Below, piece after piece: positions 21,799-31,456 of a DNA stretch of 64,000 bases. Position 1 is the stretch's first letter, and the number at the start of each line of letters is the position of its first letter. Both the position numbers and the translations under genes were made by a program. Source of the DNA: Ceraceosorus guamensis (lineage: Eukaryota > Basidiomycota > Exobasidiomycetes > Ceraceosorales > Ceraceosoraceae); the NCBI RefSeq assembly GCF_003144195.1, contig NW_020290030.1:62001-126000 (forward strand), read 5' to 3'. Below the pieces are notes generated by a model. The model was not told where the DNA came from and ran no database searches. It was given only the letters and a program-made list of their open reading frames with translations.

Positions 21799-22446
21799 AT
21801 GATCGCCCGCATCTCTTCCCTCGCTCTTGCTGCCGGCGTCTTCGCTGCAACCTCTTCACTCGTCGCTGCTCAGCCCTTCGAGCGCCGAGCCGGCTTCTCC
21901 TGCGAGAAGCCCGGCGCACCTGTCTGGCTCTCCGAGGGAGACGCCAGCTACGGTAGCGGAGGGCTCCTGCTGGGAACATTCGGCAACCCGGACGATTCCC
22001 ACGCTAGCTCTCCAGCAGTAATCGCTATCGACGGCAGAACCGGACCCGTCACACCTTTCCAAGTGCAAGTCACGAGGTGCACCTTCGACGGCATTCGCGC
22101 ATCGCTGAAGGAGGGTGGAACCCAGCCCTCCGGAGTGCCCAACGACCACGCAGTCAAGCTGCAGGTTGTCGGTCGTAACAACAAGTGCGTTGCACTTGCC
22201 GACCTGACCAAGGCAAACACACGCTTGCAGGAAGTCGACTGCAGCTCGGTCAACAACGCTGCGAGCCAGGAGCCCCAATTCTTCGTGCAGCACTACAAGT
22301 ACGGAAATCTCAGGCCTTATGGAACCGGAAACAAGAGCTACAGCTTTTACATCGAGGACTCTCCCACTGGAGCCATCATTGCCAACCCCGAAGGCTGCTT
22401 CGACGGTCAGACCTGCCAGACCGACAACCCAGTCTCTCTTCTGTGA
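21799..22446 (+). CDS. small secreted cysteine-containing protein (effector candidate)
   Basis: Intronless, 215 residues. The N-terminus is a signal peptide (MIARISSLALAAGVFAATSS, cleavage near VAA/QP) followed within a few residues by FERR, a possible Kex2 site that would leave AGFSCEKPG. Six cysteines remain after that point (CEK, RCTF, KCVA, DCSS, GCFDG, TCQT), enough for three disulfides. There is one NKS glycosylation sequon near residue 188. No known enzyme motif is recognised. Size, secretion, even cysteine number and TATA promoter fit fungal secreted effectors or surface proteins; the role is unknown. The start at 21799 is chosen because the upstream in-frame methionine at 21739 would spoil the signal peptide. 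Confidence 0.85.
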   Translation: MIARISSLALAAGVFAATSSLVAAQPFERRAGFSCEKPGAPVWLSEGDASYGSGGLLLGTFGNPDDSHASSPAVIAIDGRTGPVTPFQVQVTRCTFDGIRASLKEGGTQPSGVPNDHAVKLQVVGRNNKCVALADLTKANTRLQEVDCSSVNNAASQEPQFFVQHYKYGNLRPYGTGNKSYSFYIEDSPTGAIIANPEGCFDGQTCQTDNPVSLL

Positions 22447-23043
22447 AGTGACCGAATAGCAGCCTAGGCAGACAAGGGTCCACGAACCCAATACCGACAG
22501 GCCAGGGGATACAGCTCGCCCGCTTGCTCGCCCATCTCTGCTCTCGCAAAGCCTTTGCGCATCCTCCCATGATCGCTTGAACAATAGCCCCTTGCACATT
22601 TACCATATCCGCAATTTCCCCTGAGATGCCCGAAATTCAATAGTCATCGGTCACTGCTGTCTGCTTCTCTGCGCGTAGCCCCTTGTTTGAGTCTGCCTGC
22701 GCTGCGCTCGCGCCCCTCACTGTGTAATCATGCTGCAAAATAGCACATTGACAAGCGCGAGAGGGGGCTCGTGTGCATCGCGACGGCATTTGCACTTTGT
22801 CGAGGACAAAGTAGCGCAGCCTGCTGTTGCGTCGTTGCGCAATTGAATCGAGAGGATTCCGCGCACAATCTCCTTCAGTGTGCATTCAAGCGGGCATTTG
22901 CTGACCAGAAGACTTCGGCTTCCACCTTGCGGAGGTGATCAAATCCTCGAAAGATCTGTTTGTCAAGAAAGGCGTCTAATTGCTTGGGGGTTGAGGTACG
23001 TAGGCTGGAAAAGAGGGGGGGGATGCTCGATCAAGAGCAACCT
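22447..23043. other. spacer between convergent genes
   Basis: About 600 nt between two stop codons, presumably holding the two 3' untranslated regions. Nothing else is seen. Confidence 0.5.
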
Positions 23044-23966
23044 CTACTTCCTGTCGACCTTGACCGTGTCCCATGCAGCGCGCTCTTCCTCTGCCTTCTT
23101 GACCTGGTCTACAATTGGCTGCAAGTAGCGGACATCCTAATGCGGGAGTAATGAAGAAACCTTTAGCACGAGCCCGTTTTGCGTTGGCATTCCGGACTCG
23201 AAAAGACCATGCGCTCACCTCTTCTGGCTTGATCCAGTGCTCCTTGCTAGCATCGCGGTGAAGCACACTGTATTGAGAAGCTGCTCGCAAACGAGCGGCG
23301 CGGTCGTATTGCTCGCGGGGCGACAAACGCTTAAGAGCCTGGCAAGAGCACAAAAGAAGTGTCAGCAAAGGTGGCCAATGTTCCCTGCAGTCACGTGTCG
23401 GCGAGCCATCGTCGGAGGCAACGTTCTGGCAACTTCTTCTTCATACGTTCTTCTTTCATCGTGGGCTCAATGAAGCTTATGCCACGCAGTCGAAGCGCCA
23501 AGCGCACGCGGGCGCGTTGTCCAGCATCAACACCCTTGACACCCCCTTGCTAGCCTGTCATCATTGTCACCACACAAATCCTCCACTTGTGAGCTCCTCG
23601 AGCTCTGCTCGCTGCCCTCGACGCCTGCCTTCTGTTGACACTGCTTTCCCTCCGCTACGACCGCGAGCCTGCCGCCAACGTGAAGAGAGGCGCACCTTTT
23701 GCACATCGTCATTCTCCTCGATCAGAAGGTCGTCGTATTTGAGACCGAGTTGACGAAAGCCAGAGGATTGGGCGTAAGCCTTGGCCAGAGGTGTCAGGGC
23801 TCGCAAGAGCACTGGCGACCTCTTGACGAAGTTGATGAGCGAGATTCCATCCTGTTACGAGAAGAAGATCACCAAGGATCTGAGGTTAGCGAAGCTGCAC
23901 CACCATGTATGCAATGCAGCATGTTGAGTGAGCAAAATGGAGCAGGGTACCCACGAGAAACGTCAT
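23044..23966 (-). CDS. QCR7: ubiquinol-cytochrome c reductase subunit 7 (complex III)
   Basis: Four exons (23966-23955, 23851-23696, 23338-23219, 23136-23044) give 126 residues, the usual length of this 14 kDa subunit. Seen: AYAQSSGFRQLGLKYDDLL, IEENDDVQKALKRLSPRE, AASQYSVLHRDASKEHWIKP and DVRYLQPIVDQVKKAEEER, all typical of QCR7/UQCRB. It sits on the matrix side of the bc1 complex and takes part in assembly near the quinone site. The first coding exon is only 12 nt (MTFL), supported by exact phase and the usual N-terminus MTFL followed by DG(I). Intron 2 is about 357 nt, the longest of this gene. It diverges from the tRNA dihydrouridine synthase gene with about 670 nt between. Confidence 0.95.
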
Positions 23967-24639
23967 TTTGACCCGACTTGAGCAGACAGAAGGGATTCGG
24001 TGGGTTGGTCGTGGTCGTAGTCGTCATCGGTGCCCGAGTGAATGCTCTGCCAGAACAGCCTTGGCTGCTGCTGATGATGTGCGGTCTCGCCTGCAGCAGC
24101 TCTCGCAGCAAATCAGAATCCAAACCCGCGCCCTGTGAGTGGCCAGCCGACGCGCGCGCGCGCGCTCGCACCGACCCGGGCGGACCGAGAGATGCAAAAT
24201 TATTCTCGAAGCTGTCGAATCACGTGGCTTAAGATCTAAACTTCAAAGAGGGATCAGTCACGAGTCTTGAGTCAAGCGTGACAAAGTCAGAATCCACTCA
24301 TAACTCAGACCTGATCGGTACCTCTGATGCGCTTCCAGATTCTTCATGAATTACAGACAAAGCCTTCATGTTTTCCATCTTACCTAAAAGCTCTCAAGTC
24401 GCTCGAAGCATCAACGCACGACATTGCCGGAAAGGTCGCAGCTCGTCCACTCACTTCAGAGAGGGCGGCGGCCAGGCGCAACTCACACGGAACCAGTCAA
24501 GCTGCAGCAATTCTCAGCAAGGGTCAACATCTTTACCTCGGCGCTAAGCCAGTCACTGCGCCGCTTCGTAGCAGGCAGCAGTGGCACTGAGCTGCATATC
24601 GTGAGCAGGAGCCGGGCCAAGAGAGCGGTAGCCAGCAAC
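23967..24639. other. divergent spacer QCR7/DUS1
   Basis: Shared upstream region. It contains GAGTC-type motifs (about 24254-24284) and a CGCGCG run near 24151-24162. An in-frame open stretch upstream of 24640 (from 24424) could extend the following protein, but lacks family similarity. Confidence 0.5.
24254..24284. repeat. GAGTC-type motif cluster
   Basis: Contains CAGTCACGAGTCTTGAGTC and AAGCGTGAC, the same kind of short motif seen in other spacers of this window. Confidence 0.55.
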
Positions 24640-26571
24640 ATGCCCGTCTCGGACGACGGCAGCAGTCGCCCAAGCAGCGCATTGGGTGGAGCTGGAGGCT
24701 CGGTTGGCCCAGCAGTTGCGGAGGCGTCCCCTCCAGAGACGCACATTCCACTGCTGGACGACTTTCCTCCGACAGGCACACCCGAGCACACCAAGCTTGG
24801 CGGATGGGATCTGTGGAAATCGATGGGATCGCCAAAGAGAGTGGTGGCGCCCATGGTCGACCAGTCCGAACTCGCTTGGCGCGTCCTTTCCAGGCGGCAC
24901 GGTTCTGATTTGGTGTACACGCCCATGATCAACGCGCGAGCTTGGGTCGATGCTGCCCGAGCTACGGCAGCAAAGAGCTACAAGGAGGCCAACTTCAACA
25001 GGCTGCTCGGAGAGGAGGGCTCGAATGCGGTGAAGAGCACAGCAGCGGAAGTCAAAGTCGACACTGACAGACCTCTGATCGTTCAGGTGAGCGTGGCCTC
25101 CAAACCTGTTTGCCACCATCGCAAGTAGCTGACACTTCATGTACCGCCCGCGTGCCAGTTTTGCGCAAACGATGCTGATGCGCTATTGAGCGCTGCAAAG
25201 GACGTCGAGGCGCACTGCGATGCTGTGGATCTCAACCTGGGCTGTCCTCAGGGCATTGCTCGGAAGGGCCACTACGGCGCCTTTTTGCAAGAAGACTGGC
25301 CACTCATCTTCAGACTCATCAACAATCTCCACCTCCGCTTGCGCGTAGCAGTCACTGCCAAGATGCGAGTGTATCCCAATGTTGAGAGGACCATTGCGTA
25401 TGCCCGGATGCTGGAGAGAGCGGGCGCGCAAATCATTACCGTGCACGGCCGTACTAGAGACATGAAGGGTCAAAAGACTGGTCTCGCCGATTGGAACAAA
25501 ATTCGTGCGGTCAAGGAGGCTGTCGGTGTGCCAGTCATTGCCAATGGAAATGTGCTGTTCCCTGCGGATGTCGAGGAAGCGCTGCGAGTGACGGGCGCAG
25601 ATGCCGTCATGTCCGCGGAGGGCAACCTGTACACGCCGACCATTTTTGCCGACGCGCCCAGCTCTCCCTCGGCTCTGTATCCTCTTGCACCCAGACTGCC
25701 ATTTCCCGACATCGTAGTGCTAGCGCGAGAGTATCTGGACATCGTAGCGACACTCAAAACCCCCACTGCTGTCTCTGCCATTCGGTCACACCTCTTTCGA
25801 CTGTGTCGCCCAGCCTTGGAAGTGCATCGCGACATGCGAGCGGATCTTGGGCAATCTCGGCCGAGCGGTAAAGATCACAAAGCGACTGGCGAGGCGAGAG
25901 TGGACGGCTTCCGCGCCTTTGTGGATGCCTTAGAAGAAAGACTCTCTGTGAGTGTGCTGCGCTCGTGCCCGACCAGAAATGTCTGCGTGCCTAATACTTC
26001 AAGATCACACTTGCAGCCCGACCGGACGAATCCGAATTATCTGGAAGCACCAGCGATACCCCGGTACGGCTCGACGCCGTTGAGGCCAGAGGGAGCGTCA
26101 GCACTGGCTGAGGGAACAACGGACGAAGCCCGACCGACATACGTTCCTCATTGGCTGGCCCAGCCATACTTCCGGCCCGAAAATCCTGTAGCCGAAGAGC
26201 TGACACCGGAACAGAAAGCAGCGAATGCAGCAGCAAGGGCCGTGCGGAAGGCGGAGGCGATGGCCAAGGATGCTAAGAGGCTTGGCAGGTCGCATGAGGG
26301 CAGTGCAGCCGCATCAACCTCGTCGGTGGCAACCGCCGACAGCGCTGCGACACAGGACAGGCCGGTAAAGACGAGGGACATTCAAGCTGCTGGAGAGGCT
26401 GCTGCCGATGGCTCGTCTGCGATCATCGAAATCGTCAGTGATGATATGCATGGCACGCGCCAGCAAGCTGAGGTGGGACCATCAACAAAACGAGCAGGCG
26501 AGGCGGAAGGCGGAGTCCTGGCTCCCGGCGAAGATGATGCTCCTCTCTCCAAAAAGCTCCGTGTGGGTTGA
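24640..26571 (+). CDS. DUS1: tRNA-dihydrouridine synthase (Dus1 type)
   Basis: Three exons (24640-25086, 25159-25947, 26017-26571) give 596 residues. The FMN enzyme reduces uridines 16/17 in tRNA D-loops. Seen: [15 protein letters not shown] (FMN-binding start of the TIM barrel), [28 protein letters not shown] with the catalytic cysteine near residue 178, [36 protein letters not shown] and [13 protein letters not shown]. These match Dus1 rather than Dus2-4. A C-terminal extension of about 200 residues is Ala/Glu-rich with [20 protein letters not shown], and ends basic (LSKKLRVG). Intron 2 is 69 nt, frame-neutral and stop-free, so its retention would insert 23 residues. The start at 24640 precedes a disordered N-terminus; an upstream in-frame ATG at 24424 is less likely. 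Confidence 0.93.
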
Positions 26572-26635
26572 CGTGACTGACTACGTTTCCGTGCTTCTAT
26601 CTGGATGATATCAAATCCCAGATCTCTTCCATGCA

Positions 26636-27764
26636 TTGTATCCTACCGACCATCCCAGACTCGCTGCCGAGCGCAACACGCAATCTGACATTTTGTTCTG
26701 CTTTCGCGCTTGCCTCGAAATCGCTCCGCAGGCTGCACTCGAACAGGCCTCGACACTTAAAGCGCAAGCTAATGACAGCTTCGCAAAAGCGAGGTACGAT
26801 GAAGCCGTTGGCCTTTACAATGATGCCTTGATGGCTTTGCCAGTCCGACCCGAGCCCGAACCTGCATCAGACGAGGAAAGCGAGTCAGATCAAGTCGACG
26901 ATTCAGTCGGGCCGGCGTCTCAAACATCACGCCGGCACACCCCTGCTCAATACGGATCAAGCTCAGGCTCACGAAGCAAGGGCAAGGGCAATGCCGAGAA
27001 TGGTCGATTCGTCGAGCTCCGGGAAGACGAGGATCCAGAAGAAGCACTCTTGATGCACGAGTGCGCTAAATCACGAGCGGTCATCTACGCGAATCTCGCC
27101 GCGTGCCATCTGAAGCTGGAAGACAATGCTGGCGCCGTGAAGGCATGCAACGAAGGTGAGCGGCCGCTTCGCTGCCAAGTGCATGCGGAAGTTCGTGCGC
27201 TCATTTGTCCCTCTTTTTCAAATGACAGCTTTGCTCGACGATCCCGCGTACATCAAGGCCCTCCATCGACGTGCTCAGGCAAATGAAACCATCGGCAACT
27301 GGTCTTCCCTCAGCTCCGCATTGGATGGTGAGTGATCTATCAGACGCTTAAGTTGCGCGTACACGCAAGACACGCTCACTGAAGCTGAGGGCGGACTCAA
27401 CAATATGCCAGATTACAAGACTCTTTCGCAGATGCACGAGACGCCCGCTTCTTTGCGCGCGACGCTGCGCACAAAGCTGCAAACGCTTCCGCCGCGAATT
27501 GAGGAAGTGGGCAAGAAGGAAAAGGAGGAGATGATGCAAAAGCTAAAAGGTGTAGGTGATAGCGTGCTCGGTAAGTCGCTCGTCGGAAAAGAGTCGCAAA
27601 GCTTCGGAACTCGCAAGCTTGCACAGACTTACGCTTCTCCAACATCCTCATGCGGTCTCCCGCCAGGCTGGTTTGGACTCTCGACGGACAATTTCAAAAT
27701 CACGCAACAAGAGGGCGGTGGATCTAGTATACAGTTCGTACCTAATCAAGGCACTAAGAAATGA
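26636..27764 (+). CDS. TPR protein, TTC1-like co-chaperone
   Basis: Four exons (26636-27155, 27229-27327, 27412-27570, 27667-27764) give about 291 residues. Tetratricopeptide signals: LKAQANDSFAKARYDEAVGL, SRAVIYANLAACHLKLED with AVKACNEALLDDPAYIKAL, then HRRAQANETIGNWSSLSSAL. The C-terminus EEMMQKLKGVGDSVLGWFGL and STDNFKITQQ is the conserved end of the TTC1 family (GNFGLSTDNFK in animals). TTC1-like proteins bind Hsp70/Hsp90. An acidic/Ser-rich insertion separates TPR 1 and 2. The N-terminus is uncertain: only 64 nt separate the preceding stop from this ATG, residues before AALEQASTLKAQ do not look conserved, and a short upstream exon ending at a different ATG is possible. Confidence 0.85.
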
Positions 27765-28005
27765 TGATGTCCTTGGCATAGGAGCCGCCATCAAGCTTGC
27801 GAGAGGCTTTATTCGACGTTGATGTGGCACAGGCGATTTGAGAGGTGGTACAAGCTGACGCTGGAGACGAAGAGAGACGCCAGCGCCCTCTTGATGCTGA
27901 TACGACCGATTCTTGGGAGACAAGGGATCTAGAACCAGGATGGGGTTCTGCTGTGATGGCAGTGGACAATTCGACAGGCGGTTGCGCAAGAGCTGGACCT
28001 CTCTA

Positions 28006-29682
28006 TCAGACCGCGTTGCGGGATGAGTTGCTGGTGTCTCGCTGCGCTTCATCCTTCACAGGCAGCCTGTCTTGTCGAACAGGACGCGCTTCGGTAGCAC
28101 CCTCCGCTCGCATTAGACCCTTGGCCTCTCTTCGCTTAGCATCTTCTCTTTCAAACCACTCCAAAGCCTCGTTCCTTTCCAAACCCCATCTTCCGCCTCG
28201 CTCGGTAGGACGAGCCTCACCATAGGCGAAGGGATTAAAGTCTTGGCTCTCGATAGACGCCAGGGTGTGGTTGATGAAGCGATGGTTGGCTTCGTCAGCT
28301 CGCAGAGCGCGCATGACGTCCGAGAGGGTGGCGCTGCTCTTCAAGCCCCAATAGTCTTTGGCCACAGCTGGTGCCGGGAATCGCTCCCACTCTGGCAGTC
28401 GACCCGCTTCAATGTCTCGAAGGATGTTGGTGTAGGTGATGACGGCTTCTTCCTCCAAGACGCCGACGAAGCGATGGGCCAACCGAGGGGCGATCATGTA
28501 GCCTACGGAGAATGCAGCAGTGAAGACGACCTGTGCAAGGGCGATCATGGTTCGCATGAAGAAGCCGGGGCGGTAAAGCTTGAGCGCGACGAGCAGGTGC
28601 ATCCGTTCATTTTGAGCGTCCTCCAATAGCGTCTGGATCCAACCCTTGTCCCTGCGCATCAGGCGCAGGCTTTGCAGATGCCTGATCATGGCTGCGCTGA
28701 AACCTGGAACCCCGGCGATGGTTTCGAGGAACACGATGCGAATGAGCCACTGCTCGGGCCCAAAGCAAATGCCGCGCTTGCGCATTTCCCCCAACTCCAT
28801 CACCTCTGGCAGGCTTTCGGCTGCGAGCGCGTGATCTTTGCGGCGAGGCTTGACCGCTGCTCGTTCATCGTCCATGGAAGGGGTCGAGACTTGTCTCCCC
28901 TCGGCTCCCATCACCTTTGGGAATTTCTCCCGATGCTTTGGATATCGAGTGGCAACATCAAATCCGGTCCTGACGAGCAGGGAGCGGAGAGATGACGTGT
29001 CAGCAAAAAAATTCATCGCGACTACGTGGAGGAAGACAAAGGGCGCACCTCACTACTCGCACCAGAAACGCGGCTGAAGGCCAATTGGGGAATTTCGAAG
29101 TCGTTCAGTGAGCAAGCGCGTAGCATCTTCGACAAAGCAGAAGGACTCACCGATGTGATCTGATGCTCCTTTGAGCTCTTTGTGTACGACGCGCACAGCA
29201 TCCAGCTCTGCGGTTGTGCGTACACGGTGAGAACGGTCGGCGAGAGGCAGGCACAAGGAGGTCATTGAGGATCGCTCACCTTCGTCGGTATACGCATTAT
29301 GAGGTGTCCATCCGGGCTCGCTACGATCTTTGGCAGCTTCTGAAGGAGGCACGAGGTGAGGGCTATCCTTTGGATCGGTGCGAGAAGCACTGCTGCCGCC
29401 GACCGAGACGGAGCTGTTGTGAGGATGAGAGGTGAAGAAGTGCCTCATCTGATCCTCCTTGCTGAGCCGCGGGTGCGGGTAAGAGCTCAACGATGTGGCG
29501 CTGAGCTGACCGCGTGACAAGCTGCCCATGTTGCGGGATGATGGGGTCGTGAGCTGACCCTGATGGGCTGCACATCTACCAGCGAGGGCGATGACGGGAG
29601 CCACGCGCGCTGCGCTCGTTGAAGCCACATAGGCCAAGTGTAGGCTAGAGCCTGCCATAGCAGGCAACCCGGCAGTGAGCAT
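28006..29682 (-). CDS. AOX1: mitochondrial alternative oxidase
   Basis: Three exons (29682-29280, 29207-29151, 29021-28006) give 491 residues. The di-iron quinol oxidase passes electrons from ubiquinol straight to oxygen, bypassing complexes III and IV. Iron-ligand motifs in order: VFLETIAGVPG (about residue 249), DAQNERMHLL (about 292), VLEEEAVITY (about 343) and ADEANHRFINH (about 394). Exon joins restore GWTPHNAYTDEELDAVRVVH and VRTGFDVATRYP, typical of fungal AOX. The N-terminal 110 residues are Ala/Ser/His-rich with few acids, consistent with a mitochondrial presequence. Compared with yeast-type AOX there is an insertion of about 30 residues after TRYP (basic and Glu-rich) and a long C-terminal tail rich in Arg/Glu. 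It lies close to QCR7. Confidence 0.97.
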
Positions 29683-29826
29683 GGGGTAGGACAGGGCGGC
29701 GGTATGTGTGGTGATAGAAGGATGGGATGTTGTAGTACTGTTGACTTCTGGGAAAGGTGTTGACTGGTGAAGCAGGTAGACGATGAACGACGCCCCGAGG
29801 GGGGATGAGGATACGTAGGCTCGCCC

Positions 29827-29833
29827 TTATATA
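29827..29833 (-). promoter_or_regulatory. TATA box of alternative oxidase gene
   Basis: Reverse-strand TATATAA about 145 nt upstream of the start codon at 29682. Position and sequence fit a core promoter. Confidence 0.5.
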
Positions 29834-30240
29834 CACACTTTGTGGCTGTGCGTGTTCCCGATTCATCATGCACACGCGCGCTTCTCCACAGCAGCGAGGC
29901 AGGCGTGGATAGTCGTGAGTGTGTTGCAGCGACGTGCATGACACAGATGCGCGAGCAGCAGCAGCAGCTAGAAGAGAAAGCCGTGGGTGACTCACAAAAG
30001 CACAAATGAACCTCAGCGAGCGTCTGTGCTGCATTGGATACCGTCACTGTTGTAATAGTCAGCCGGAGCATTCCGCCGGAGCATTCCGAGACTGTTTCTC
30101 CTTAGATGAGGCAGCCTCATTATTGAAAGTCTTACTCTACAGGACATGCTGGAGTGTGTGTGTGTGTGGGTGCGAGTTGCGAGTTGCGAGTCGTGAGTGT
30201 GCCCATATGCCTAAGCTCATGCGCCATGCTCGATCGCGAC

Positions 30241-30267
30241 CCGCACCCGCACCCGCACCCGCACCCG
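30241..30267 (+). repeat. (CCGCAC)n short tandem repeat
   Basis: About four and a half perfect copies of the hexamer in the spacer between two divergent genes. Confidence 0.9.
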
Positions 30268-31456
30268 GCCGCACCCTGCTGGCCAATCCTGCCCTTCGCG
30301 TTTGTCGGCCGCTGCAACACGAACATCAACAAGGATGCGATGCGATCCAGCAATAAAGACGAGTGCCGCTTCGCCTTTGTGGCAGTTGCCTCCAAGGTTC
30401 ACTGTGAGTATTTCCTCAGATTCCCTTGATTGCAGTCAAAGTGTGTGGTCGATGTGGCTCTCTCCTCGTCATCCACGGATGTCATTCACATTTTGATTCA
30501 CATTGCGGCGCGCACACCTAGCACATCCTCCACTTCTGCGTATACAGTAGCGTGTGTGGTGGATCAAATGGAGCGCGCGGAGATTTCTTATTCAAGATTC
30601 ACGATTCCCTGTGATACGGACTATGTATATGCATGCATGCATGCAGGCGCGCGTCGGGCAAGCCACTCCGCTCATCGCGGTAGCGTCCGCGGACGCCCGT
30701 CGGGCCCTCGGCTCTTGCGATCCATTTAGCTCACGGCGACTTTTGATACCGTAACAGCAACTCCTATTCTCGTGAACTATGTGTACGGTACCGTATTGTT
30801 TCTTGGAAGCCCCACGCGAACGCGCTCGACCGCGTGCCCGCGCTTCATGAATCATAAGGCAGCAGGAGCAACGCGGCGCCGTCTCGGTCATTACGCGCTT
30901 GCCCGTACTTTTCCGACTACGCAGCACTTAAGGTGAAAGTCACGTGCGATCTGCACTCCAAGGTCAAGCGGTCGCGGAAGAATCACGTGCTTGTGGAGGC
31001 CTGTTGGGAGCAATTGAATCTTTGAATAAAATCGCGGGCGCTCCTGAGCGAAAGCACGGGTGCTGATGGTCAGCATCCTCGAGATTCTACCGTACATCGC
31101 GCGATGGGATTCTCGAGATGAAGCTTGGATCGATGACTTGGTGCTGAAGATTTTTCTCAAGGACTACATACCAACATCTGACCACTTCGCTCCGTCGAGG
31201 CGAGCAGTGCATCCAGCTTTCCAGTCCTTTCGTTGCGTCAGTCCACTCTCAAGTCACTCACAGAGTGCACGCACGCCGCATCCGATCACCATCACAAGGT
31301 TAACCTTGAGATCCTTGTGCAGTCGCCTCCACTCGACGCACTGTCAAAGCGCTGACACTTTGCGGAGGTTCGAACTCACAGTCGTCCCTCTACGGGAGCT
31401 CCCCGAGGCCTGTTTGATCGGAGCTCAGAGCGTCGACCTTTTGCGCGCCGTGCACC

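Larger units (their letters stand above)
29683..31456. other. divergent spacer AOX/CSC1
   Basis: Gene-free region upstream of two divergent genes. It includes a TATA element for the oxidase gene, a hexanucleotide repeat at 30241-30267, TG/GAGTTGC runs near 30150-30200 and an ATTCAAGATTCACGATTC motif near 30590-30605. No supported gene. Confidence 0.55.
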
